DNA of 64,000 nucleotides from Ophiosphaerella korrae. Lineage: Eukaryota > Ascomycota > Dothideomycetes > Pleosporales > Phaeosphaeriaceae. A program made the translations under genes and the position numbers. Below the pieces are notes generated by a model. It saw only the letters and a program-made list of their open reading frames with translations. It was not told the origin of the DNA and did not search any database. The stretch is taken from NCBI GenBank assembly GCA_028456385.1, contig JALNQF010000002.1:372001-436000 (forward strand), written 5' to 3'. Position 1 is the stretch's first letter. Each line of letters opens with the position of its first letter. Positions 9,684-19,089 of this stretch are shown here, one piece after another.

Positions 9684-11787
9684 AGCTGGAAGCAGTGGGT
9701 TGAGTAGTGCTAAGGCTTCAATAAACAACGAGGATGGCGGGTCAAGAAGAGGGAGACACAAGTGGAGAGATGAAGCTATTGTTGGAGGCTTTTTGTTACA
9801 TCAACTAGCTGGCTCAAGGTGGTTGGAACTGGCCCAAAGATCTCCCAACGAGGGTATTGGTTTTTATAACAATTGTCAGGGCCATAATTACAATTCAAAC
9901 AACCAGCTCTGATCCATTGCAAAATTGGAGGAAGTGTACACAATTATATGTGCTCTTCAGTTCATCTATCTGCACACCTGGTGTAATTAGTTAGGGGATC
10001 TGGTCACATCACAGAGGGCGCAGCCTACCCCGCGCACAACCGGTCAAGGTATGTTGTTCTAAAGTATATGATTGGAGAAGCCGTGCCTCAGCCTTGCAGC
10101 TTGACGGGTCCCCACATGAAAAAGTTGCCCAAGGCTGAGAAAACAGCTCACCGGCGATAAACCACTGTGGCTGAGCACCATTTAGGCTTTGAAAACGTCA
10201 TTCTCTGACCGTACTGAAGTCAATAATTACCTATAGGAGTTAATTTCAGGATATGCGCACATAAACAAAGCCCCAAACCCGACCTCATAGCCCTAAGGCT
10301 ATGGCTTGGGCCGCTACTATTGGGCCAGTGCATCAATCGTCGGTGAGAAGTGGCAGCTTATGCTCTAATTTCCCCACGGTTGGAGATATTACAAACGGGG
10401 CGTAGTCCCCAACATAATTTTCGGGGGATTCAGGTGGAAGGCGAGACGGTATGGACGGCGATTTTTCTGTCTTCCGTTGTGATCAGTAAGGGTGGTTGTG
10501 AAGGGGGTTGTGGAGATGAAGGGGACATTGTTGCTCTGGATCAGCTTATCAGTATCCGTATCATGAGAGTGGAAGAGAGAGGATTGGCTTTGATATAGTC
10601 GAAAGATGAGTATGGGTTCCTCGAATGACAATAATATATGTATAAATGAATATTGTCAGATTCTTGATCTGTCTGCTCTAGGAGCACTCTGACAACATTA
10701 GAATGAGACGCTTCTCATACCAGAATAAAGATGAAGGAAACGGCAGTCAATATCAAACTCGAAAATTTCATCTTGTCTGAAAATACTCATCAATATTCTA
10801 CAATCACATCATAAAACCAAGCCACGAACCCGCCGCGTCAACGCAAGCAAGGTATTTTCGTCACAAGTACTCCCCACCCCTAAATGCATGATAAGTGGGA
10901 TTAGAAGTCCCATAGAATAAGATCCACATTTGTTTTGCCAAGTTCGCAAGTCCATCCAGGATGCGAAATTTTATCGAATGCCTTAGACACCCAACGCAGG
11001 ACAAACATGACTAAAAGAAAATGTTTCGAACAGGAAATGTGACAAATATGGAGCTTGCGAGTGGTAAGAAGGGCCTAGAAGAGATGCTTGTTGATATGGA
11101 GTTTCCGATCTGACCCACTTGGAGCAAAACCCTTCGGCATGGCTGGACGTGGGATACGTAGTCTCAATGCTCACTGGGCAATCTATGGGTACTGGCTCGT
11201 GGACTGCGGGCTCGGTAAGCTATGCGTTGGGTACTCCAGGTACTCTAGGTACTCCAGGTACCTGGGGGCGATCCAAAGCATAGCGCCAAGAACCCACGGG
11301 AGGGGTCGCTTTGTTTCGCAAAGAGTATTATACCTAGAGGTCGCTGCTACGCGTAGTGGAGCGGACTGGCCCTTGACATTTGACGTGGCTTGGCAGCAGG
11401 ATAAGCATCTGTTTCTACTGTTGATAGTCGCCATGGTGAGCGATGGTGATTGGTGTTGTCTGCCCAAGAGCATGTTTCGTTTCAAAGCAGGTGGCGGTTT
11501 CAAGTGCCGAGATGTGCCGTTTGCTGCAGTTCAACGGCTCGGGAGATGGGCTTGGAGAAATGTAATGAGAGGGAAAGTTTGATATGCGTCGATGTTCCAC
11601 AAACCTCATGGTTGATGATGTGGTGTTGTAGATCACATGGCATTGTGGCTGCGTGAGAAAGAGCCGATGGCGTTTGAAAGCTTCCCGATTTGTGCCGCGA
11701 TTACAGGGCAGTAATTACGTGTGCGCAGAGACAGGACTGATCAGCCCGCCAGAAGGCTTATTCTTATATCTGACATCATCCTTGGAA
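9684..11787. other. Intergenic, no convincing gene
   Basis: Short open frames exist on both strands (for example 10389-10631 and 11088-11582), but none carries a recognisable domain or a supported splice. Near 11231-11265 there is a short tandem repeat of GTACTCCAG/GTACTCTAG units. Confidence 0.5.
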
Positions 11788-12102
11788 TCATACAGATTTG
11801 CCAATGATGCCAAATCGATTGAAGATGGAGGATTGGTACCGAAGGCGTGGAACATGCGTTCTGTACCTGCAGCTGGTAAGCTGGCACTTTTCGCGTTTCG
11901 CCCATAGATAGGTCTCGGTGCCGCAGTCAGCAATATATGCCTCATCTATTTCCAGCTGACTGGGGCCATGAAAAGAAACATGACGTGCGAGGACCCAAAC
12001 AATAGCAATACCTAGCAGCAAGACGCTGGCATTGAAGAGGGAAAGGGCAGCTTGGGGGGCGTCATTTCCGTAACGATTGGGCGATTGTTTGCTGGGGCCC
12101 AT
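11788..12102 (-). CDS. Possible small membrane protein, doubtful
   Basis: The frame opens with MGPSKQSPNRYGN, then a hydrophobic helix (LSLFNASVLLLGIAIVWVL, about residues 21-40), then a segment DEAYIADCGTETYLWAKREKC. That segment resembles the DCG...A...C pattern seen after the membrane helix in a family of small fungal transmembrane proteins. Beyond residue about 77 the resemblance fades and the frame stops early, so it may be truncated, may need an intron I could not place, or may be chance. It has no clear partner genes. Confidence 0.28.
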   Translation of the reverse strand: MGPSKQSPNRYGNDAPQAALSLFNASVLLLGIAIVWVLARHVSFHGPSQLEIDEAYIADCGTETYLWAKREKCQLTSCRYRTHVPRLRYQSSIFNRFGIIGKSV

Positions 12103-13637
12103 GCTGATGTAGGCTCATCTTGCAGCGACAGGGAATGGGGTTGAGGTCTTCATCTAAATCACGTTTTCGCAAATGAGACGCGGTAGACGGCCGACACCAG
12201 ACGACTGCGGAGGCGCTGGATGGTGAGGCCAGAAATGCGGGAAGCTGCTGACGGTGCGACGTTTTGAAGACGTCGAGAGCGGTGGCTGAGCAGGCTTCAT
12301 GCGCTGGGGAGAGGGCCGGGATGGCGTGCATGGACGCAGCGGCTGTGGCCTTGCACGAGCGAGCTGAGAGAAGGTTGTGGCTTCGGTTGGGCGGCCGTTT
12401 AGGTGACGACACCACCGGGCCCCGCCTACTTACGATGGACCGATTGCCATGCATGCCGACGTGGCTATAGCTACGTGCCTGCACCAGGAACTGGCAGCGC
12501 ATCTCTGGGTATGCGCGTCTGCCGGCGGCGAGGCTCAGTTTGGCGAGGGCCTCTCCAGGCGGCCGTCGGTTGTGCAAATTGTGCAGGGCGCGAGGACGGG
12601 TGCTTGGTGTCGCACCTTGATGGAAGTGGACCGCCGGGACCGGTGGCCATGGCTGCGCAACCCCCCATTGGCCAGCCTGCCACCGCCCACCGCTCTTATC
12701 TCAACGCCAATCCAAGAGCCCCTCCACCGCTGCCGCGTCTCTGCCGTCTGACTGCGGCACCAACATCCTCGCGGGTCAAATTGACAACGCCTGGGCCCTG
12801 CCTGGGCGCACCCTGCGTGCCCTGTGCCCGTGGTCTCGCTTGGCGTTCGCTGTGATTTCCGCGCCTCTTCCTCGCCTTTGCCAGGTGCCCGCTCAAAAGC
12901 AGGGAGGATCGTCACAGGGCGAGGGTTTATTTTGGCCAAGCGCTGAAACGCAATCTAACACTGCTCCCCAGCGGCCGAGGCAGCCGGAGAGAGTTGTCAC
13001 GGCCTGGGCAGCACAGGGCCGGCTGCACGCTGGCAGCAGCGTGCAAAGGGGACCGCCACGGGTGCGGCCATGTGCTGTCGCGGCTCTCTCAGCCTGGCCG
13101 CACCGCACGCCTCCAGCCCTGTAATGATGCAGGCTCACCTCCCAGCGCCTCCGGCCAACTGCTCTCAGGTACCCGAGCGGCTCAAAGCGTCGACGTTGCG
13201 CATCCCGGCTGCTGAATGGCTAGTTTCATGCACACCCTGGGTGCTGTTCCTAGCTGCTCTCGCCGCTGACTGGTCCCTGTCGCCGACCGTCCCTGAATCA
13301 AATTAACTGACCGCCAGGGGCACCACCATCCATGTGCATCTGTGCACCCACTGGTACCCTTGGCCTACTCGCAATAATCACCCGTCAGCATTCATATACT
13401 GCGAGCTGCCACCCGCTTCTTCTCTTCCTTACCGCAAGGCCCAACTTTCCTTCAGCACATTCGCTTACTGTCTTCGGACGCGCCTCTCCTTTGACCACAC
13501 CTCCAGTCACTCTTTCCTGGATTCAACAGCGTTTGCAGAATTGACTTCTGCTGATATCATCTGATATTCCTCTTCCCCAAAAATAACTTCTCAGCCAACT
13601 TCAAGTTTCACCGCAAACGAATATTCCCAATATCAAC
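12103..13637. other. GC-rich leader/promoter region of the surface-protein gene
   Basis: Clearly more GC-rich than its surroundings, with many short open frames on both strands that look like compositional shadows. The last 250 bases are C/T-rich and run into AATATCAACATGAAGG, a good fungal start context. I see no separate gene. Confidence 0.5.
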
Positions 13638-15467
13638 ATGAAGGTCACTATTGCTTTCCTCGCCGCTCTTGCGGCTGCAGATGCTGCTGAGGCCCGCAGC
13701 CACCGCCAGGCCCGCCGCCAGTACGGTTATGGAGGTTACGGAAACGGTTATGGCGGCGAGGTCTCCTCTGCTAAGCCTGCCAACTCGCCATCGCCCTCGC
13801 CCTCCCCGGTCTCTCCTCCTTACGTTCAGTCTTCGGCTCCTGCCGGCGCTGCCTCCTCTTACCCACCCACTGAAGTTAAGCCCTCTACCCCAGCTGGCGG
13901 CAAGGAGACCCCCGTTTCCGAGGAGGGTAACAAGAGCTCTGCTCTACCTGAGAAGGTGAGCAGCTCTCCAGTTGCTCCCGTCGAGACTCCCAAGGCTACC
14001 CCCAGCTCCGTTGCCCCAGCTGCCTCTTCTTCCGCCGCTGCTGCTCCTCCTAACGGTGGTTACGGCAATGGCTACGGCGAGCTCCCAGCTTCGTCTTCCG
14101 CGAAGCCTGCTACTCCCGTCTCCTCCAAGACCCCCGTCAGCGAGCAGGCTAAGCCCTCCAGCTCCGCCCCCAGCGGTGTCTTCCCATCCTCCGCCGTCAA
14201 GCCTACTGGCGCCTCCGCCTCGGGTGTCTTCCCATCCTCCGCCATCAAGCCTACTGGCGCCTCCGCCTCGGGTGTTTACCCACCAGCAGATGGCAAGTCC
14301 AGCGTGCTCGCATCTGGTGTTTTCCCATCCAGCGGCGCTGCCTACCCCACCGCCACTGCTGCCTCCAACACCCCTGTGACCGACCTGGTCACTAAGACGA
14401 TCTACTCCACTCAGATCTACCAGGAGTCCAGCGCGCTTGTCACAAAGGTCGTTCCCGTCAGCACCACTGTCTGCGCTAAGGATGAGGCTTCCAAGACTCC
14501 TTCTCCTTCCGTCCCAGTCAAGGTGACCACCGTGACCCCTGTGTCCGAGGTCGTCAAGACCAAGACCGAGACTCTTGTCTACACTGTCGGTGTTGGATCG
14601 ACTGCCCATCCAATCACCACCAAGGTCGTCTCTACCACCACTTCGACCATCTTCCAGACGATTGTTGTCACCCTCAAGCCCTCTCACCCAGCTGGCGGCG
14701 ACAAGACCGCTACCCCTGAGGGCAAGCCAGACCAACCTACTGGCACCACCACTATCAAGTCCACCACCACCTCCACCAAGTACATCACTGTGAAGCCAAC
14801 CCCTGCCGCTTCCGCTTCTGCTTCCGGCAAGGTTCCCTCTGCTGGTGAGGGTTACCCAGTTGGTGGTGCTGGTCAGCCCTCTGCCAGCAAGGTCGGCGAG
14901 TGCGCTCCCCCCGTCACCGTTACTGTCACCGCCAAGGAGACCGTCACTGTCACTGCTGGCAAGCCCGCTGGTACCCCCAGCTCTGACAAGCCCACCGTCC
15001 CCAAGCCTGAGGGCCCCGTGTCATCTGGCAAGCCCGTCTCGCCTTCCGGTGGAGCTGGTCAACCCCCCAAGCCCTCTGCCCTTTACCCCATTGGCAACGG
15101 TACCCACCCATACCCTGCTGGCCCTACTGGTTTCCAGACCGCCACCAGACCCGCTGGCCCCTCTGGAACTCCCTCCAAGCCCAGCGACACCAGCAGCCTC
15201 CCCTACTTCTCCTTCGTCTCTGAGGTCCCCAAGCCCACTGGAACTCCCTCCAAGCCGGCCCCCGCTGGACCTTCTTCCACCGCTAAGCCAGCCCAGTCTT
15301 CTGCCCCTCCCGCTGGTGGCAACTATGGCGGGGTCCCAGCTCCCTCCTCCCAGGCTAAGCCCGTCGAGACCCCTGCCCCCTCCTCAAAGGCTCCTACCTA
15401 CGAGAAGCCAACTCCCACTCCCGTTGCTCCCGGTAACGGCTACGGAAGTGGATACGGCACCTACTAA
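13638..15467 (+). CDS. Secreted Ser/Thr/Pro-rich mucin-like surface protein
   Basis: Single exon, 609 aa. A signal peptide (MKVTIAFLAALAAADAAEA) is followed by a dibasic ARR, a likely Kex2 site, and a Gly/Tyr block (QYGYGGYGNGYGG). The rest is Ser, Pro, Thr, Ala and Lys rich, as expected of a heavily O-mannosylated wall or extracellular protein. At about bases 14170-14340 there are four related modules of the type SGVFPSSA(V/I)KPTGASA. The middle holds repeated Thr/Val strings (TVTVTAKETVTVTAG; TTTSTIFQTIVVT), common in fungal adhesin-like proteins. Gly/Tyr motifs recur at residues about 140 and at the extreme C-terminus (GNGYGSGYGTY). There is no C-terminal hydrophobic GPI signal. Codon use is strongly biased to C-ending codons, suggesting high expression. 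Function on the wall is inferred; no catalytic domain is visible. Confidence 0.85.
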   Translation: MKVTIAFLAALAAADAAEARSHRQARRQYGYGGYGNGYGGEVSSAKPANSPSPSPSPVSPPYVQSSAPAGAASSYPPTEVKPSTPAGGKETPVSEEGNKSSALPEKVSSSPVAPVETPKATPSSVAPAASSSAAAAPPNGGYGNGYGELPASSSAKPATPVSSKTPVSEQAKPSSSAPSGVFPSSAVKPTGASASGVFPSSAIKPTGASASGVYPPADGKSSVLASGVFPSSGAAYPTATAASNTPVTDLVTKTIYSTQIYQESSALVTKVVPVSTTVCAKDEASKTPSPSVPVKVTTVTPVSEVVKTKTETLVYTVGVGSTAHPITTKVVSTTTSTIFQTIVVTLKPSHPAGGDKTATPEGKPDQPTGTTTIKSTTTSTKYITVKPTPAASASASGKVPSAGEGYPVGGAGQPSASKVGECAPPVTVTVTAKETVTVTAGKPAGTPSSDKPTVPKPEGPVSSGKPVSPSGGAGQPPKPSALYPIGNGTHPYPAGPTGFQTATRPAGPSGTPSKPSDTSSLPYFSFVSEVPKPTGTPSKPAPAGPSSTAKPAQSSAPPAGGNYGGVPAPSSQAKPVETPAPSSKAPTYEKPTPTPVAPGNGYGSGYGTY

Positions 15468-15839
15468 GCGCCAGCTTGTTCCTGTAGATGAGCTGATACG
15501 TTCTGTGTATGTGCTTTGAGCGCGAAGGGTCACTTGGCCCATTTCTTTGCATGTCATGTCAGGTTTTCACTGTTCGTGTCTCCTCAGGCAGGGGCAGATG
15601 GCGGTTAACGTGTTGTTTACTTTGTTCAATGGAAAAGGGAAAACGGGAATCAGACAGTTTATACTCGACAATATACGCTGTCTTTTCTATTTACACTGCC
15701 CCCGCACTCGAACTACGAACAGTGAAAACCTCGACAGGACGGCAACTATGTCTTACGAGTTCCTTGTGTTGAAACATGTTTCCTAGTGTTATCTCTACTC
15801 GGTTGGGCAAAAAGAACCATCAGTCATGGCGCCGGTGTT

Positions 15840-15876
<37 letters not shown>

Positions 15877-17220
15877 TAGCATTTTAAAAATCCAGCGCCT
15901 TCCACTACTACCACACTAATTTGGCCCATTACTCGTGAACAGTACTACTAGCATGATAAAACAGCGCTATCAACTTGACTACACATGACCCCAAAAAGCC
16001 ACCATCGTATCCACGATGTACCTGACGATCAATTCCTCCCAAGCACGCTATCCAAGCTTTCCCAAGCGCCAATCACAACCTAACGATCTTCTCCAAACCC
16101 TGCGCGAGATTGTTTCATCTCGCCCTAAATTACACCCCAACCGCGTTGCCAGGCTCCACGCTACGCCCCCCCTATCCGGGCAATTACTGACGGATTAGGA
16201 ACGTTGCAACACCAGATCCAAAGTGCTGCAGCAAGGGGACCATCCCAGCGCATCTACTTCCCGTTAAAGTGTTTTTTTTTCCTTTTCAATATTAGCATGG
16301 GAGTGGGGGGGGGGGGGGGACATGACGAGAAAGTAAAGAGTTTTGTTCTGCCGCGTGCAGAGGACCGTCGAGGCCCACTCACTCACTCGCGCGCGCACAA
16401 CACGAAGACTAGGTAAATTATCTTGCTAGCAGGATGAAATTGCACAGTCACGTTGCAACATTGTAGCGCGAATCGAAATGGCCCAGGAAGGTGCCGGGCG
16501 AATGACACGGTGAGTTGTCAGGTATGCTTTCGGCAAGTCCCGCCAGCTGGGCAAGTACATATCACTTGGGGGGGAGGGGGGGGCTAACCGCTGTGCTGGG
16601 TAAATCTTGCTTACGGGTTTGGAAGAGGGACCGCTACTGCAGGGTGTTGTATTGGGGCGACGTCGTCGTCGTCGCCGTCGCGTGTTGATCTGTGTCGTTT
16701 TTGTGCGGCGTGGGCTGCTAACTTGTTGAGCTAGGAGAGTTTTATGTGGGTGGAGTGAGGTAGCGTAACTAGGTTTGTGGATGGTGTGGATGGGTGTGTG
16801 TCGGGGGCGTGGAGAATGGGGTGATGGGCTAGGGCGAGGTTCGCTGTGAGGGATTGGGAGGCTGGAGTGTCATTGTCGTCTGGTTGAGGAGTGGGCTGTG
16901 TTGATCTTCATGTCCACAAGTATTGATTGATACCGATGGATGGTGATGGCGCAGAAGCTCGGGAAGTGTCGTGTCGTGTCGTGGTCTTAGTGAATGCAAG
17001 GCAATGTCGGCTTCTACCAAGGTCTAGGGCTTGTCGTTACATATCCAAGGTCACCGTTCGCTTTCTTAAGCGTTAAGGAATCCGTACATACGAGGTTACC
17101 TCTCTTTCATTTTCTGGGCACCATATGCATGATAGATCTCTACTAGGTCATACATAGTTCTTCGAAGCATAGAGTTGCGATTGAGGTCGGTAAATGCGTT
17201 ATTATGCGCAAGGCGTGACA
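15468..17220. other. Intergenic with homopolymer runs
   Basis: Downstream of the surface-protein gene. It holds a 29-base T run (15843-15871), a 15-base G run (16305-16319), a second G-rich run near 16568-16583 and a CGTCGTCGTCGTCGCCGTCG run near 16660. No supported gene. Confidence 0.55.
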
Positions 17221-17440
17221 CTCTTGGTTGACTAGAAAAATGGTATGCTGACTACTTGAGATATAGCAGCCAGAAGACACTTAAGCCACCTAAAACCTTT
17301 CTTCAAGGTATCTACAAGGATAGCTAGAGTAATCTAGGGTTCCTAGCTACATAATTGGATAGCATACAGCATACTGTAGACACCTAGTAATAATGCAAGG
17401 AATATGATTTTTCCTTCTTTTTTTTCTAATTTACCGAGAA
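17221..17440 (-). mobile_element. MITE copy C (reverse orientation)
   Basis: 220 bp. Left end CTCTTGGTTGACTAGAAAAATGG, right end TTTCTAATTTACCGAGAA. Internal ATAGCAGCCAGAAG is the reverse complement of the GGCTGC block of the forward copies. Flanks TGACA and TGACC are a 4-of-5 duplication. It lies 310 bases past the stop of the SWIM/RING gene. Confidence 0.75.
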
Positions 17441-17750
17441 TGACCGTAGGATGTTGTTAGCATACCTGAACGAACGATTAAGACTACTTCTAATTCTGCG
17501 CTAGTGTTGGAGATTTGTAGAAGCTAAATTGTAGAATTCTTATGAGTGCGAATATCATGCTATAGGGCTATCTCAAATGGAGAATACTACGGTCATCTTC
17601 ATGTAAGCGACTCTTCTAAAACAATCAACTGAACCCTGGGTATACCTGTTGTAGAATAGAAATATTCCATGAAATTCCATAGTCCAAATAGACTTCCATA
17701 ACTCCAGTTGAATTAGCGGCCTTTATCAAAATCTCCATACTCTCTACGCG

Positions 17751-18853
17751 TCAACCTCCATAGCCCAAATGCTGGTGAACCCAGAACGGATGATAGGATG
17801 AGTAGTCTCTCTGACCACTCAATCCTAGTTGGCCCGCAACGTTCACATAGCCCTCTTCGTTCTTCTCCAAACCTGTTGTGTCAATATCGCCGAGCTTGCC
17901 ATCGAATTTATCTCCTGCCACCCAAGTAGCACGGCAGTAGGGGCAGGTCGCCTTGCCTCTTGTTGTTGATATCCATTTCTGCATACAGTCCTTGTGTACA
18001 TTGTTTCCGCAGCTAGCTTTGCAGTATACAATAGTATCTTTTTCCTGGTTGAGGTCGTCGTAGCAAATAGGACATTCTCCCTCGATAGGATTGTGATTGC
18101 CGTCCTGTTCTCCTTTGGCATCTGTCGGGTCCGTTTCAACGCCTGGAATGGCCGGCGCACTTTTAAAAACTTCACGCAGCTCGTCGCTTGTCAATGCGAG
18201 TTGGTAGGCGATATCCTCCCGAGCCTTAAGCACCCGCAACATGACATATACAATATGCTTGCAATGATTGCCTTTCATTGCGTGTGGGCAGTCGCAACTT
18301 GGCACAAGACCAATCCATTGAGTGTAGATATTGCCCGTTGTCCCGGCCATGACGACCTTCTCTTCAGGCACCTGTTTGGTTCCGCATCGTTCGCGGGAGA
18401 GAACAATAAGGCGCTGGGTCAATGCCCGATCCTTAATGGTGATGTAACTTTGCGGAGGCGCTATACGATATCGTTTGAGACGCTTTTCCGTGGCAGGTAC
18501 ATCCTTACTATGATTACCTTTCTTGCAAGGGAAGGCTTTCCTGGGTGATTCTCCCGTGAGATCCGTAATCTCTTTACTCTTCTTGGCTTTCTTTGGGCTT
18601 GGCCGGAACTCAAATGATGTGTCATTGTCGTCTGTGGCATAGGTAGCGACATTACGCTTGCGCGAAGGTCGAGCAGGTGGTATGCCCGGCTCGGAATGTA
18701 TGGCGCGAGTCTGGAAGAAAACCAATATTCCTGTGGCTGAATAGAGAAGCCTGAACTACCGTACAGAGGTACTGTGGCTAGGATAATCTTCGCTGCTGTA
18801 TTGCATTGGGTTGGGTTGAATGGACGAGCAGTGGGGTCGTTGGCTGAAAACAA
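17751..18853 (-). CDS. SWIM plus RING zinc-finger protein, putative E3 ubiquitin ligase
   Basis: The open frame carrying the domains has no ATG near its 5' end, so an upstream exon is proposed: 18853-18773, then an intron 18772-18711 (62 nt, GTACCT...TTCCAG), then exon 18710-17751. This gives 346 aa. The N-terminal third is basic and lysine-rich (PSPKKAKKSKE), probably nuclear. A SWIM finger follows at about residues 166-179 (CDCPHAMKGNHCKH, the CxC...CxH pattern). A RING-type finger follows at about 240-286 (CPICYDDL ... CGNNVHKDCMQKW ... CPYCRATW). SWIM plus RING is the arrangement of MEX/ZSWIM2-type ubiquitin ligases; activity is inferred. The domains are certain; the first exon is a proposal resting on one weak donor. 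MITEs lie on both sides, one only 43 bases upstream of the proposed ATG. Confidence 0.8.
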
Positions 18854-18867
18854 AGATCACGCGGGAG

Positions 18868-18882
18868 CACGTGATGACGTCA
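18868..18882. promoter_or_regulatory. CACGTG box next to a TGACGTCA (CRE) palindrome
   Basis: CACGTG (18868-18873) and TGACGTCA (18875-18882) almost touch and sit 15-30 bases upstream of the proposed start of the SWIM/RING gene. These are the consensus sites of Cbf1-type bHLH and CREB/ATF-type bZIP factors. Binding is inferred from sequence only. Confidence 0.45.
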
Positions 18883-18895
18883 ACCTCTATATCAC

Positions 18896-19089
18896 CTCCC
18901 TGTAACTGAAAAAGTGTGAAAATTGCTATCCTTTTGTTAGTGATAGATAGATACAATAGATATATACTACTAAGTAATTTGACTAGGAATCTTAGATTAC
19001 CCTAGTAATGATTATATACGCCTCGAAAATGGTTATAGGTGGCTAATTGACTTCTGGCTGCCACATGTCACATGGCGGTTGACGGAAAT
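18896..19089 (+). mobile_element. MITE copy D
   Basis: About 194 bp. The left end CTCCCTGTAACTGAAAAAGTG and right end GCGGTTGACGGAAAT are eroded terminal repeats. Internal GATACAATAGATATATAC, AGGAATCTTAGATTACCCTAG and TTCTGGCTGCCACATG match other copies. No clear target duplication. It begins 14 bases beyond the CRE of the SWIM/RING gene. Confidence 0.7.

Noticed and set aside
11088..11582. 164-codon plus-strand open frame
   Set aside because: It contains a translated tandem repeat (SRYSRYSRY) and no domain; composition alone explains it.
13944..14735. 263-codon open frame antisense to the surface-protein gene
   Set aside because: It mirrors the biased C-ending codons of the sense gene, is Gly/Asp-rich without a domain, and has no independent support.
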